From NCBI GenBank assembly GCA_010093705.1, contig MU006115.1, positions 1 to 64,000 on the forward strand: DNA of 64,000 nucleotides, read 5' to 3'. The notes below the pieces were generated by a model. That model saw nothing but the letters and a program-made list of their open reading frames with translations, had not been told where the DNA came from and ran no database searches. Shown here piece after piece: positions 1 to 12,643 of this stretch. The DNA is from Patellaria atrata CBS 101060. Its lineage: Eukaryota > Ascomycota > Dothideomycetes > Patellariales > Patellariaceae. Position 1 is the stretch's first letter. Each line of letters starts with the position of its first letter. The translations under genes and the position numbers were made by a program.

Positions 1-2
1 GC

Positions 3-835
3 AGAATGATCCTAGGAGCCTGGATGCAAGCGATGAACCAGATCTCTGGGATCAACGTTACCAGTTATTATCAAACCTACATCTTTCTAAATACCTTAGG
101 AATTTCCATAATCCTCAGCCGCATATTGGCTGCAGCAGGGAGTGTCGACTACCTAGTGTTCGCATGTCTGGCGTACTTTGTCATCGAAAGGTACGGACGT
201 AGGAAAGTCATGATGTGCTCAGCATTTGCATGCTCAATGTGCTGGGTTGTTATTGCCATCGCAACTGCTCGATCAGAAATGGGCGGTGACAGTTACAAGC
301 TTGGTATCGTGGCTGTATCGTTCTTCTTCGTCTTCTGGGCAAGCTTCGGCATGGGTGTCCTTGGCGTTCCGTGGCTCTATCCGACAGAGATCAATGCGCT
401 GGAAATGAGAACAAAAGGCGCATCGCTAGCGATGGCCACTAATTGGATCATGGTAAGTGTCTGTTGATCCGAACCTAATGTACGTCATCTAATATTGTAA
501 TCAAGAATTATGCTGTCGTACAGGCAACTCTCCCTGGAGTTGAGAACCTACGTTGGAAGTTCTGGATCGTATGGGCTGTGATTTGCTTCTCTTTCATTCC
601 AATAACGTATTTCTTTTATCCTGAGACGGCGAACCGAACTCTAGAAGATATTGACCGCTTCTTCGAGACACATCCTGGTATTTTTATTCACAGGAACAAG
701 GTTGCGGTGCAGTTACACAGGCCGACCATGTACATTGAAGCTGAAGAGCGAATTGCAAGAGAAGAGGAAACGGTTCGAGAGAAAGAACGCAACATGAGCG
801 TTGGTATAGAACATGTTGACGAGAAGATGGTGTAG
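3..835 (+). CDS. MFS sugar transporter, C-terminal part (5' cut by window edge)
   Basis: This is the C-terminal half of a major facilitator superfamily hexose/disaccharide permease, which moves sugars across the plasma membrane. Visible family marks are QISGINVTSYY in the mid-protein helix, the ERYGRRK loop signature, PWLYPTEI and the PETANRTLEDID tail motif typical of fungal sugar permeases. The reading frame is open to the left edge, so the N-terminal half lies outside the window. One intron at 453-505 (GTAAGT..CAAG) joins TNWIM to NYAVVQATLPGVENL; a later CAG at 521-523 also keeps the frame but would drop six conserved residues. The two exons give 259 residues to the stop at 833-835. The hydrophilic tail is rich in Glu and Arg. 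The substrate cannot be read from the sequence. Confidence 0.88.
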
Positions 836-2939
836 TTCAGAAATAGGAGGACAAGGGTTGCTAAAGCAGGTTGCTTCGTATTAGGAAGAATATAGTTCGA
901 AAAGAACCAACCGCAGAAATTAAGCTTCAGGTGGTTTCTATATTTACACAAACATATTGTTACACTGCATTCTTCAGCCGTTATGTGCGTCAGATAACGT
1001 GAGGGTTCCAGCGAAGAGAACTGGAGGGAGATCCGCCGTATAGTGGCGTAGTAACACAAGCATGTCAAATGTCAAAATTGTACTGACAGCTGCCTCACCG
1101 GTCGAGAGCAACTTGATAGAAGGACGGTGACACAGAACACATGAAAGGAACGGAAATGAAGGAGTAATGCTGACATTTGAAGATATTACTTGCGAAATAG
1201 TAGATAGCCGAGGGGGGGGCGGGTGGCATTCGCTCCGCGCCGAAGCCATATTCGAATTACAGATCACCTAGACAACCCACACGTGTGGTAACCGACGGAA
1301 AGAAGAAGCCACATACAGTAGGTACTTCAAGCATGGAGGTAACGTATTGAGATGGTCAGCCTCTTGCCTTATCCGTGACGATCAAACAGCCACGTTCTGG
1401 AGAGTCAGTTCGAATAGAACGATTCCTGCAGATAGGGCGAGAGAAACTTGCAAGGGAACTCAATCAAGACATGCTTCAATGCTTCCGATTACGAAGACGG
1501 TGAGGGTGATTACTGAATGAGGAAAAACTGGTTGAGCTGAGGGGGGTTTTCTACCCCGTGTGTGATGAGGATGGCACGAGCAACAAGCTGCAAGGGAGTG
1601 ACTCGTTTTACAGAGGGGAACCACTGGTAAAACAGCTGGTATGCAGGTGAACGAAGAACGTAGGGGTTTGCGAGCTCTAAGATGGGCTTAAAGTAGACTT
1701 GGTGATGATGTTGTGGAGGGGAACATGGGGATGAGGTTGTCATTAGTGGTGGTAGAAGAAAAGCAGAGGTTCAAGGGTTGCGGTGGTTGACAAGGCGGGA
1801 CTTGGCACAAAACCCTAACCTTAACCGTTTCAAAAGCTCTGACACATTCTCAACGTCTCACCTTTAACTTACCCCAGCCTCCATTATTACCTTAGCCAAT
1901 CCACTCGTCAGCCGAGGAACGCCTCAGCTCACGATCAAAAGATTCGGGATACGATAAGGCGAGAGATCCTGAGACGTTACCCTTCTGGACGGTTTCGTCT
2001 TGCGAATGAGGTTTCTATCTCACCTAGCTGCGAACAGCATCCAGCCGACTTTCTGGGTGAACCTGGCGAGCATCGATGAAGATCATCTCGATGCCTAGCA
2101 TTTTGAAAGAGATAGCTATGGAAATGGGGTAATGACGAAGGGGGGGTCGAAATGAATACTCTAATCTAGAGACCAAGACTCAAAGACGATGCTGGACACT
2201 CCTATCACCTTCTACAGATGATGGCCTTATCCGGGCTCTACGACCATGGAGTCGGCATAGCTCCTCCGCCGTATGGCGTCTAGCCCTCCGGTAACTGTTC
2301 CACCATCTTCTCCCGTGAGAGGCGAGCACTTCTGTGGGATCTACCAAGCTTTGACCGTTGCAGATGCTTGTAGCCAAGACGCCTTTTGGGAATCAGGTCA
2401 AACCCACCTACTCGTTGCTTTGCTTCAATTACTCGGACTTGTCACCTTCTGCTTGAACATCATCTGCCATCCGATACATCATCCGTTCCCTCCATATATG
2501 CTTGAAGGCCCGCGTCCTGTTATTCCTCCCACCTTTGGCCTCGTCACTCTTTTGCACCTCGCCCGATACTGTCATTCATTTGTTCATTTGGGTGTGAGAA
2601 TCACTTTCTGCGCTGGAAGCGAAAGAATCTTTCCCCGTTCATTCATTTAATCAGTACTTTCCTTGCAGTTTTACCACCAGACACACATAGCTTAGACATA
2701 TCCGCAATTCCTTGATCCATATCAAGAGAATTCATCTGTCTCTGCCTGATTTCGTATGTTGTCCCACCTGTGCTTGTCCCTTGCCTGCTTTGATAGTCAA
2801 GCAATACTACTTACAGTATACCTTCGCCACCCATCACGCGTTCACACATGTCATGCCTTATGGTTATATACTAACATGTATATGCAGATTTGTTCTAACG
2901 AGGTGCACAACAACACAAAGAATACACTCAAAGGCTAGA
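836..2939. other. Intergenic region and probable 5' leader of the Rua1-type gene
   Basis: No coding region is supported here; open frames of 65-126 codons on both strands show no family signature. Close to the next gene, a TACTAAC-like branch site near 2869 followed by TATGCAG ending at 2887 looks like the 3' end of an intron in the 5' untranslated leader; a GTATGT at 2755 could be its donor. Confidence 0.5.
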
Positions 2940-5047
2940 ATGGAATTCCAGGCCATGCAACAGTCCGTTATCTCCTTATCATGGTCACGTCCAAGCCTGA
3001 ACACTAACGATATCCGTAGGTATGGACCTCGGCCATCATCTAATAGATCATACGCTGTTATACAGCATCCCTCTCGCCATGCGACCCAGATAATGTTCCC
3101 ATATGGAACTCTCCCACAGAGCACGCAAGCTCATCAAATGGCGCAGAGCACACCCACGTCTGTTCCGGCGCAGTCAATGGGCACATGGACTATGCCGGCT
3201 CATACCTTTCTGGTCCCTCAAAAGACCAATACATCCTCCATCGGACTTCATCCTTTGCAAAGCCATCCCGTGCAGACACAAAGCCTTGATACTCCTCCAA
3301 CACCTACCCCGCACTCATCCAACATGAACACTCAACCTTTCCCGGCCTTCGAAGTGCACGAGACCACCTCACCGACAGATTTCTTCCCTCGTCTAGTGAT
3401 AGACAGTAAGTGTTCTGTTCTCGATACGTGCGCTAAGCTAACTATCGTATCAGATTCATGGGGTCAAAAGGTGTGCGATGAGTTGAACTTCTCAAACTTT
3501 GATTCAGACGTCTCAGAGCTCTCTCATTCATACATGAACAATGATGAGAATACGCCTATCATTGACTTGCGACAGTACTCTCAGCCCGAGCAAGTTGACA
3601 ATGATAGTACAGCGCTGGCAAAGGCAAATCGCCGGTTGTCGGAATCAGAGTCTTCCTACTCGATGTCAAGTACAGGCGGAATACCCGAGATGCCTACTTA
3701 CGAGGAACTAGCAACTTCTGAAGGTCTCTCATACAATTCTGATATGGACGGCTGGGGAACTTCGGAACCAAGCTCGACAATGTTCTCTCCACTTGCATCT
3801 CCCAGACGGTCCCACCATGACGTTATCAGAAATAGGAGCTCACGCGCCTCACCTGCACCTCATTCAGCCAAGCGTGCCTCTCCATACACGCTAGATGGTA
3901 ATCGTGGCAAGAGATGGTCTGCTCCAAGTTCCCAGATCACTTCGGGGTCTCGCAACATCGCCCAAACTGCGGACCGTTTTGCTACCTACGCTCATCGATT
4001 AAATGCCCATCATTCTCTCCCCGCATATCCACTCAATACCATCCCTTCCTATCAAGCGCAAACACAGAACATGCTCTTCCCACATTCGCATCAATTGCAG
4101 AGTACACCCACAACACTTTTCTCGTCCCCAGAACAGCCGTTCCATCTAGAAGTCCCACGCCCTGTTCCTTCACAAGGACTATTCCGCCTCCTCCAGAGCA
4201 ATGCTGATAAACTTACCGGATGCTCTTCACACTTTGCCGATATGTCCGACCCACCAGATCTTTATTCATCCTTGCACGAAACACCCTCAGATCCTCCAGA
4301 GGAAGACATGCATCCGTCTGATCCGGATCTGATCCCACATGAGCAAGATCTACGGTTTTCCGGTGATCTGTATACACCCAAATGGGTCCGTGGACATGGC
4401 AACAAGCGTGAAGGATGGTGTGGGCTTTGCAAACCTGGACGCTGGCTTGTACTCAAGAATAGCGCTTTCTGGTATGACAAGTCCTTCACGCATGGGGTGA
4501 GTGCAGCTACAGGTGCAGCTTTTCAAGGACCTCAAGACACAAGACGCACAGAAGGAAACTTAGACGTATGGGAGGGACTTTGTGGTAGCTGTGGTGACTG
4601 GATAGCTCTCGTTAGTAGTAAGAAGAAGGGTACCACGTGGTTTAGACATGCATATAAGGTAACAGACATCACTTCAACATATCACTACTTTGCTAACGTA
4701 CTTTGTAGTGCCACACCCATCCAAAGGTCAAAGATGGTCCAAAACGTCGAAGAGAGACAAGCCATACCCTTCGAGCTCGTGCCCTGTCCTCAGCATCTGC
4801 TGCATCTTCAAGCTTCCCCGTCAAGGAGCCCGTACGAGACATCGGAGTTACTTCGCTGGCTTCTACAGGTGATCTAGCAACAATGACGATGCACAAGGAT
4901 GTATCATCTACATCTTTATCTGAAACTGCTCATCCAGCTAAAAGGATCAAATCAGAAGCGTCAACCGACGACAGGCTTTCAGCACATTCCAACGTGAGCA
5001 ATGTCAAGACTATTTCGCCACTGAGCAGTCTGGCAGGCTTGATTTGA
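2940..5047 (+). CDS. Rua1 C-terminal-domain transcription regulator
   Basis: The C-terminal region (about residues 460-590) matches the 'transcription regulator Rua1, C-terminal' family, named after the Ustilago maydis regulator of ustilagic acid synthesis. Conserved landmarks are GHGNKREGWCGLCKPGRW, SAFWYDKSFTHG, LCGSCGDW and FRHAYKCHTHPK; the paired Cys and His residues look like a zinc-binding fold. The first 460 residues are Ser/Pro/Thr/Gln-rich and probably disordered. Exons are 2940-3405, 3454-4658 and 4709-5047 (669 aa). The 48-bp first intron is a multiple of three and so is invisible as a frame break; the 50-bp second intron joins HAYK to CHTHPK, restoring the last Cys-His pair. The ATG at 2940 is chosen because the upstream frame has only a weak ATG and a likely leader intron. 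The target genes are unknown; no glycolipid cluster is adjacent. Confidence 0.85.
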
Positions 5048-6655
5048 TCGAAAAGTTGGCTCTTATCCTTTCAAGGATTTACATGCTCGCTAGTTATTAC
5101 ATGCTCAGAACAACTAGAAGCAGCAGAACAGCACTTCCCAGCACTCGATGGAGAAGATAGCGCAATTGTTGAAGTACCGAAATCTGTCTGCATACCCCGA
5201 AAACAATACCCTTCTCTTTCTTTTTTATGTATTTATTATTTTCCGCTCTTTATTGTTTTCCACTTTGGGTTTGGGGTCTACGTACAGATGTGCGATTTCG
5301 GCACTCATGAAGTTACGGTCTTCTCACATCACAATATGGGATATGCATTGTAGCGAATTGTGGAGCCCTTCTTGACACGGCGCATGGCGCGGATTGGGGT
5401 TGGGGTTGGATGCATCTGCTCAGCGTTCTCAGTTCTCTACACCGATTTCCATCTGGTTTCAGCGGCGTTTCATATCTTCACTTCTACCCACACAGCGTCC
5501 CCGATTACATTTTATCCGGGATGACTGCTTTTTACCCACTCTCCTTACTCGACCTGTCTCAACGATAGGTCGGGACGAGTATTTTTGGTTGGACGATTTG
5601 GAATTCTGAGATCAAAAGGGGCGACGATGACGGATCTTGTCGCGACGAGTTAGCAAAGTAGATAGACTATAGAGCACAATTCTCTGAAACATTAGCTTGT
5701 TGCGCTAAATTACCCTTGTGGTTAACTTTGGTCTAGATTAATTTAATTTCCAGTCCAACTCCAACAGATAAAACCGGTCGTGCCGCTCCCATCTCTTGTT
5801 AACTGACGCCTTTATAGGCTCGATACCCCCGCGGAGCACCGAAGATCACGCCGACACGCACGTGATTCAGGCCCCTCGCGTTGACCTGAAGCGACAACGC
5901 GACTACCCGTCCAAGGCTCAGCGACAAAAGTCGTAGGACTGCAAACCACCCAAATTCAATGAGAGCACAAAATATGCCTTCGGTTTGAACAGAATATTCT
6001 CTACCACAACAAATCTTAATAAGCTTAAAAGGGAGTAAGAGTATTCTTCTCCACTAGGAGAATGTTACGTACTATTTAGATTTGTGATTATTCCTCTTGG
6101 ATATGTCAAATCTTATTGTTAAAGTGGACTTTTCTCGCCGAGCCTTGGTCCTTCTGTCAACTCGACACCACAGACACCAAGTCGAAGGCTAGAATACTTG
6201 TCATCCAGTCGTCAAGTCTTCAAGTATGGCTCCCGTAATTATAGAGTACCAGAGAGTAGTTACGAGAATGAGGTACTGCTACTCTATTACACTGAATCTA
6301 TGTACAGTACACCCAGAATAAGGTATCTATATAACGATGATTGAGACATAGGGCACTTGGACGCTTGTATGAATCTCTTCATAGACATCCGTTTACGAAA
6401 TATACTAAGGTTGATGACGACATTCGTTTTCTGCAAATTACATCATGCGCCCCTCACCATTGTTCGCCCTTAATCCGGGCAGGCATGGGACTCGATTATA
6501 AATCATGGTGGATTGGAAATGCAGGCTCCGCTTTCTCGTATAAAGAAGTCAACCCCATTAACTCAGTATCATAGCACTAGATAAGATCCCAAAATCTGAC
6601 CTGTTAGAAGGCATTAAGGACAAAAGACTAGGTCTAAGTTAAATCAAGCATCAAA
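5048..6655. other. Intergenic region
   Basis: About 1.6 kb between two genes on the same strand. Only short frames without family features are seen. It holds one copy of the palindrome TGTACAGTACA at 6301-6311, about 345 bp upstream of the glutathione transferase start. Confidence 0.5.
6301..6311. promoter_or_regulatory. TGTACAGTACA palindrome
   Basis: A perfect 11-bp palindrome-like site around a central A. The same or T-centred form recurs at 9964-9974, 33243-33253 and 58891-58901, all between genes. It could be a transcription-factor site or the remnant of a short dispersed repeat. Confidence 0.4.
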
Positions 6656-7504
6656 ATGGCAGAACCTCAACCAGATATCACTCTCTATACGAGTAGGTCC
6701 ATACTCATCCGATACATTTCTTCCAGTCGAGCGCTCCAGATTCTCCACATCATCTCTAGTAAATTGGAACACACACCCTAACACTCCATAGCTCAAACCC
6801 CAAATGGCGTCAAGATTTCCATTCTTCTCGAGGAGCTCGGTCTTCCCTATAAAGTGCACAAAATCGACATAACAAAAGACGTGCAAAAAGAGCCCTGGTT
6901 CCTCGCCATCAACCCGAACGGCCGCATTCCGGCTCTAACCGACACGTTCACTGACGGCAAGGCCATCAATCTATTTGAATCTGGCTCTATAATGCAGTAC
7001 CTCGTCTCTCGCTACGATCCCGAACACAAGGTCTCGTTCCCCGCGGGGTCGAGAGAGAGCTATGAGGTCAATAATTGGTTGTTCTTTCAGAATGCGGGTT
7101 TGGGGCCGATGCAAGGCCAAGCAAACCATTTCAACCGCTACGCACCAGAGCGAATCGAATACGGTGTTAACCGCTACGTGAACGAAACCAGACGTCTCTA
7201 CCGTGTCCTGGATACGCATCTCAAGGACGGCGATAAGCAGTATCTCGTCGGCAACAAGTGCACGATTGCCGACATTGCGCATTTCGGTTGGATCAACATG
7301 GCGGCATGGTCTGGTGTTGAGATTGACGAGTTCCCGACGCTGAAGGCGTGGAAGGAACGCATGTTGGAGAGAGAAGGCGTAAAGAAGGGAAAGGATGTGC
7401 CGGAGCCGACAAAGATGAATCTGACCAAGGAGGAAATGGAGAAGAAGGCGGCGGAGACGAGGGCGTGGATTCAGAAGGGGATGAAGGACACGGCGCAGAA
7501 GTGA
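6656..7504 (+). CDS. Ure2-like glutathione S-transferase
   Basis: Cytosolic glutathione transferase of the fungal Ure2p/YfcG-type group, which uses glutathione for peroxide, disulfide or xenobiotic chemistry. Exon 1 (6656-6692) encodes MAEPQPDITLYT; a 99-bp intron (6693-6791) leads into exon 2 (6792-7504), which restores LYTTQTPNGVKISILLEELG, the N-terminal thioredoxin-fold signature of this group. The glutathione-binding segment NPNGRIPAL and FESGSIMQYL follow, then the all-helical C-terminal domain with NKCTIADIAHFGW as the N-capping/hydrophobic-staple region. Length is 249 aa, normal for the family. The Lys/Glu-rich end (KKAAETRAWIQKGMKDTAQK) is variable in homologues. It lacks the Asn-rich prion domain of yeast Ure2p, so a nitrogen-regulatory role is not implied. 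Confidence 0.9.
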
Positions 7505-8618
7505 GTGACGTAGGAAAGGACTAGAATACGGGGATGAATATTAATAAGTAGATAGTAAGTTGTAGACCCAACTCTGAGTCAGAACATATTACCCCTGAAT
7601 GATAATATCTTTACTTATGGACTACCGCTTTGGGTGATCTGTTTACCTTGGCGATAGACGTTTGACAAAAGTTAGGCCCCCTGTAGATTTCCCTATTAGG
7701 ATATCTATTTACAACAGCACCCTACCGCTATTGGTCCTACACGCGCTTACCACGTGCCACCCCTACCAATCACATCAGTCATAAATGCTATCTTACTACC
7801 TATCTAGGTAATCTGTTATTGGTCTCTCCTTTGGATACTGTTTTGCCCCAGACTACAAACCCAACGCGTGAAAGACGCGTTCGCACCGACTACCATTTTA
7901 GGCAGTCTATTTATAAAATCTGCCCCTATCACATGTCAAGTATTCACCTACGTGGTACCTCTACCTACCCTGCAACAAGCTTCGCTAAGCGTGACCGCAC
8001 GTTAGAACCCGTTCGACTGTCTTGCGTGTGCGAATATAACCCGTCTCCTTAGCCGAATAAATTGTAGGTTTTTCTCGAACGCGTCTACATACCCGGACAT
8101 CGAGTCCTAGACACTTTCACATGCAATATAGAGCAACAACCATCAATATGACGAATTTTTGCAGTTTTCTCTCTCGCTCGGTTCGTCACATTGAAACCGG
8201 TTCGGAGAGTCCAACCCGTCCTGTTCCTTCACGCACGCCGTCACGGCGTTCGATATCAGAAACGTCGATCGACAACTTTGCGAATTAGCGTATTCCCTTC
8301 CCAGGAGCACTCCAAATCCATATCCTACCTTAGATGGCTCGCTCCACTGTGACTCTCACCTTTTTCAATAAGTTCACCCAGAGCTGTGCTTTGATGGAGA
8401 GTGGATTCATTTCAAGTTATGATGACTTAGACTTTACTAAATCCATGATGCAAATTATGTATATTCATTCTTCGGAGCCACTTTCGCTCTCACGGGTCTG
8501 AACCCCCTATCCGTACAGTACAATGAAGATGACTCCGAACTCCTCTCAGCATCCGACTAGTTCAAATTGACCCAGACAAAGAGTATGAACCGTAGACACC
8601 GGACTCGATTCGATTACT
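7505..8618. other. Intergenic region between convergent genes
   Basis: No gene is supported in this 1.1-kb gap between the 3' ends of the glutathione transferase and the DUF1772 gene. It holds GTACAGTACA at 8513-8522, a one-base-shorter form of the palindrome that recurs elsewhere in the window. Confidence 0.5.
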
Positions 8619-9257
8619 CTAGACAGAAACCATGAAAGGCATGATACTAGCCACCGCGGCACCAAGCATAATAGCACCCCTCACATACGCTCCTGTCATC
8701 CACTCCTTCTGAACGCCCCTAAACTCCTTCTCCTCGCTCGCAAACTCCTGTCCCTTATAGGCCCTCTCATCCATCGACTTCGCCAACCTCTTCAGCGGAG
8801 TATTGTACTTTGGCGCCATGAATCCCAAGGTCCAGACGGTCGTCGCGAGATTGAGGCTGGCGGCCGCGATATAGTACTTGAGTTTCTCGGCAGCGAGGGG
8901 AGATGCGGAAGAGTAGCGCATGGCGAAGCCGGTGAGGATGAGGTTCGACAGAGTGGCCATCGCGTTGATCTTGGGGAACCAGAACTCGCTGTCTGCGAGA
9001 AGGCGGATGACTTGGGTGCCTTGGTACTGGATGGGGATGTTCACGGAGGGGCCTAAGAGAGGCATCACCATCAGGGGTTGGAAGAGGGACCCGCCTGTTG
9101 GAATATCGTCAGCACCTTGGTCTGCTACCTAGAACTGGGTACAGGGAGGGGGCTTTTTTATGAAGTTTAGGTGAAACCTACCGCAATTGACGGCTGACGC
9201 GATGGTCGCTACGGCTTGAAGAGGCGTGAAAAACCACTGGCACACCGGATTCGCCAT
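8619..9257 (-). CDS. DUF1772 (anthrone-oxygenase-like) membrane protein
   Basis: Small integral membrane protein of the DUF1772 family, which includes fungal anthrone oxygenases of polyketide pathways as well as many proteins of unknown role. Exon 1 (9182-9257) encodes MANPVCQWFFTPLQAVATIA and what follows; an 87-bp intron (9095-9181) leads to exon 2 (8619-9094), restoring AVNCGGSLFQPLMVMPLLGP across the junction. The product is 183 aa with four hydrophobic segments, a common layout in this family. Conserved-looking pieces are the first-helix ASAVNCGGS, NAMATLSNL and TLGFMAPKYNTPL. No polyketide synthase or other pathway gene lies nearby, so a role in secondary metabolism is only a family-based possibility. 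Confidence 0.8.
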
Positions 9258-12200
9258 TATTACGAACTTTCAAGCTGAATTTCAGTTGTATGAGGTTGCC
9301 GTTTGCTGTGAGATGAAGGTTCCTAAGCTATAAGCTAGAGGAGAGAGTGGTGTGTGTTTTGCGTTACCTGGGCTTCGTGATGTGCTTTTAAATGTTAGAA
9401 CTTCGGGTTTGGTGGGGCCGACTGGTGCCTTCCACGATGATATTGATCTACAGTTAGCGGCGATCTTCGAGGAATTTTAGATCAGAAAGGGTAGGGGCTC
9501 GTTGGGGTGCCCAAGATGTGGGGTCGCTTTGGGTGCGGATCGCCAGTCTGTGCTGTTGGCGCGCTTCGGGTCAAATGGCTCAGGAGCCGGAGCCGAGACA
9601 AGTGGGTCTTAAGTTGACGGGATGTTTGTGAACGTCAGGTCTCTTGTGTGTCTTGACTCCATATATAATGGAGAGGATTTTCTGTCCGGCCCGGCCCGTA
9701 GTCGTTCCAATATAAATTTGTTTTCGTTTGCTAAATCAGATGGTCATCATGCTACGCAACGGTGATAGCCACAGAGAATATAATAGTTGCAGGGAAATGT
9801 TGTCGGCTTACTCTTTAAGCATCCTCTTCTGGATCCCTAATGTAGCTTCCCGAAGGCTTCCGAATGACAGCATGCATTTCCGTATTATCATTCTTTCGTC
9901 ATCCCATGATGCTGTCAGACGGTGTGAGCCTGCTGTGGCATCCGATAGCCCTGTTGATGTACTGTACTGTACAACGTCCCTTCGACATGTAAGCCGCCGG
10001 GAACATCAGTATTGTAACTCCAGCTATATTGATACTCACTCTAAGAATTTAGAGTTTTTAGTTATGTATACATCTATCGAAATTTTTTCTAAGCTAATCT
10101 GCTTTGATACCATTCCCTGCTATAGCATTTCTACACACGTTAAACCTACTAATCAAAACTCCATACCACCCCTTGCACATTTAGTAGCTACCATAAGGCA
10201 GTTCATGAGGGACAGGGTCGATGGAAGAAGAAAGAGTGTCGAATATTCATACAACAAAAAAGTGAACCGGGAAACGAACGGGATACCTCTATTTGCCATC
10301 GGATAGCTCACTCAGGCCCAAAAGTCATCATGATGCGCTCCTCAGTTATTAATATGTCCGTAGACGTCTATTCTTACCGTTAGCTCATCAATAGCTTCAT
10401 CATACCGTACACTATAAATAGAAGTTTAATTTCTTTTCCAAAGGAAGCATAGAGCACGGAGTACAGATGAACAAATCGTGATGATTTCTTTCTAGTAGTA
10501 CTCTACAGTACAATATCTCTGACTCTTGATTGTTCGCTTGTCACTTAACTCATATGCTCACTATCACGCCGATGCATTCCCTGTCACGGTTGGCTTCCTG
10601 CCATCTTTGTAGGCTTGTTAAACCAGTACTGGTAGTGTATTTTGCCCAGACTATTGGAGGACTTTCACTACCAGCACGGCCATATCTCATATACAGTTGA
10701 GACCACTCTGTATAGTCTCCCCTCTCCTTCGCAATAGTTAGGGCGCCTTAAGAGACTAGATGCCACAGCATCCAACATATCTCTGTAATTTTTTCTAACC
10801 GCAAATTTTCCCTTGAGAGGGACACTTCAATTTTTCGTCGAACGGTTGGTAAATGCAGCAAATATGAGACGGAGAAGACTCGGAGACTAGAGATAGAATG
10901 AACTGTTGGGTGGAAGGCATGAGTGATTGCTATATTGAAAGATCTGATGCCTTCGAAGAGAGCTCTATACTTTCGCTAGATACGGCTTATAAGGGCGATT
11001 CCGCGTTGCCACGTGACCGTAGGTAGCGGCCGCACCTGCCAAACAGAAAAACCAAGAGTTAAAGCTGCAAGTCACATGCAATATTTGGAAAGAAGTTTTC
11101 CATCGAATCCTAGGAGTATACCTGAGTAGGCAGATACCTCGTCTATATGTAGTGCCGTTACCGAACGACATCACTTCGATACAGACTATCATCGTTTCGG
11201 CGGTGGGAACTGTCTGTTTTTTTGTATTTAATTCTCTTTATTACGTTTGATATTTTACTCTTAGTTCCTTTTTTTTTTTAATCTTGCTGGATGAGGTTGT
11301 GGTGGGCGTAGTTATTTTCTCGTCCTCCTCAGGAGAGTTGAAATAGATACTGCAAAGTTGGCCAAACTAAGAATTTAAGTAGGTTCAATAAAGTGGAGTT
11401 ATGACAAAGCAAAAATGCATGCATCTTCAGATTAGGTGAGATATGGAATCATACATGTAAATGTGGATATACAATGTTCTTGCTCCAACAGCAACAGGCA
11501 ATCGAATACCTTGCCAGTTCATATATTTCTAACCCATAGTGACACAGCTCATCCAATCTCTCTTGTTTTTATCTTACTTAGTATCGGCTTTAAACACCTG
11601 TCTCATGTTCATTACTTATTTTTGGCTTCTTTACGTACACCAAAGTTAGACACAGCTGAATGAAGTGGCGTACAAAGGGGGCGGAGATACAGACTTAAAT
11701 TATACCAAGTTCTTAAGATATATCCTCGCTATTCCGTTCTTCTGTTATACATCTAATAATCTAACTGGAGTGAGGTGTCCACGCACCTACCGCAGTGATA
11801 TGTATATTGATTAGAAAAGTAGAAGAGAGATGCGTCTCCTTTACATTATTATCATGTATTGAAGCAATAAGCTCCCCTTTTCCATTTTCCCAAACAGAGC
11901 ATTGAGTTGTCTTTCTCCCTTCATCATCTAGTTTGTACTTCTGCCTTCCTCATTAAATGCCCTCGGTCCCCGTTCAGGGACGTTGTCTAACACTATATAG
12001 GCGTTCAACGCATGTCAACTGTTCAGTTTCTATGGTAACTGACACTCAAATGCTCAGGACTAGCCTTATTCTAAGTCCGCTAGATTTTTTGATCCCAATA
12101 TAGAAATTTGCTGAACACCGGAAAAATGTTAGGTCTCGAGTGCAGGTGTGAGTTGATCTTTTTATCCTCCATTAGAGATTCACTATTGCAACTTCTCATC

Positions 12201-12643
12201 TTTTTTGAATAATGGCTTTGTCCACTCTCGATGATTGGGTGCATATGAGTCTCTTCCAGAGGACATGGAGTGGTGAAGAATAGGTGTAATCGACCTAACT
12301 GTGCTTGACAAGAAACCCAATATTAGTATTGAGGTGCCCAGAATTGTGAATAGAGTCCCTTGTGACGATATAATGTCTTACCAAGAAGGTGACCTATATC
12401 CTAGAAAGCGCTAAACATAGACTGTCTACCTATCAATTTCCGAACTACGTTTTTCTAGAACTTGTTCCCTACCTCAGACAGTCGATAGTCTCGGGTCATC
12501 ATCAGTGATCCACATCTCTCCATATCGACCGTAGTATCGACACCAGCTCCCGGGAACCTTACACAATGTATCCTGTCCCACGATCCCCTTTATTGGTACA
12601 CTCCACCGGAGCCTGACGAGCCTATTAACACAGAACGTGCAGC
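9258..12643. other. A+T-rich gene-poor region
   Basis: About 3.4 kb without a supported gene. The longest open frame (9728-10306, +) lacks an ATG near its start, is rich in Ser, Ile and Arg from A+T-rich codons, and matches no family I recognise. The palindrome TGTACTGTACA is present at 9964-9974 and continues as TGTACAACG. Confidence 0.45.

Noticed and set aside
8619-9257. Anthrone oxygenase of a polyketide cluster
   Set aside because: The protein family fits, but no synthase, tailoring enzyme or cluster regulator lies nearby.
9728-10306. Open frame of 192 codons on the plus strand
   Set aside because: It has no ATG near its start, biased A+T-driven composition, no splice partners and no family signature; probably chance.
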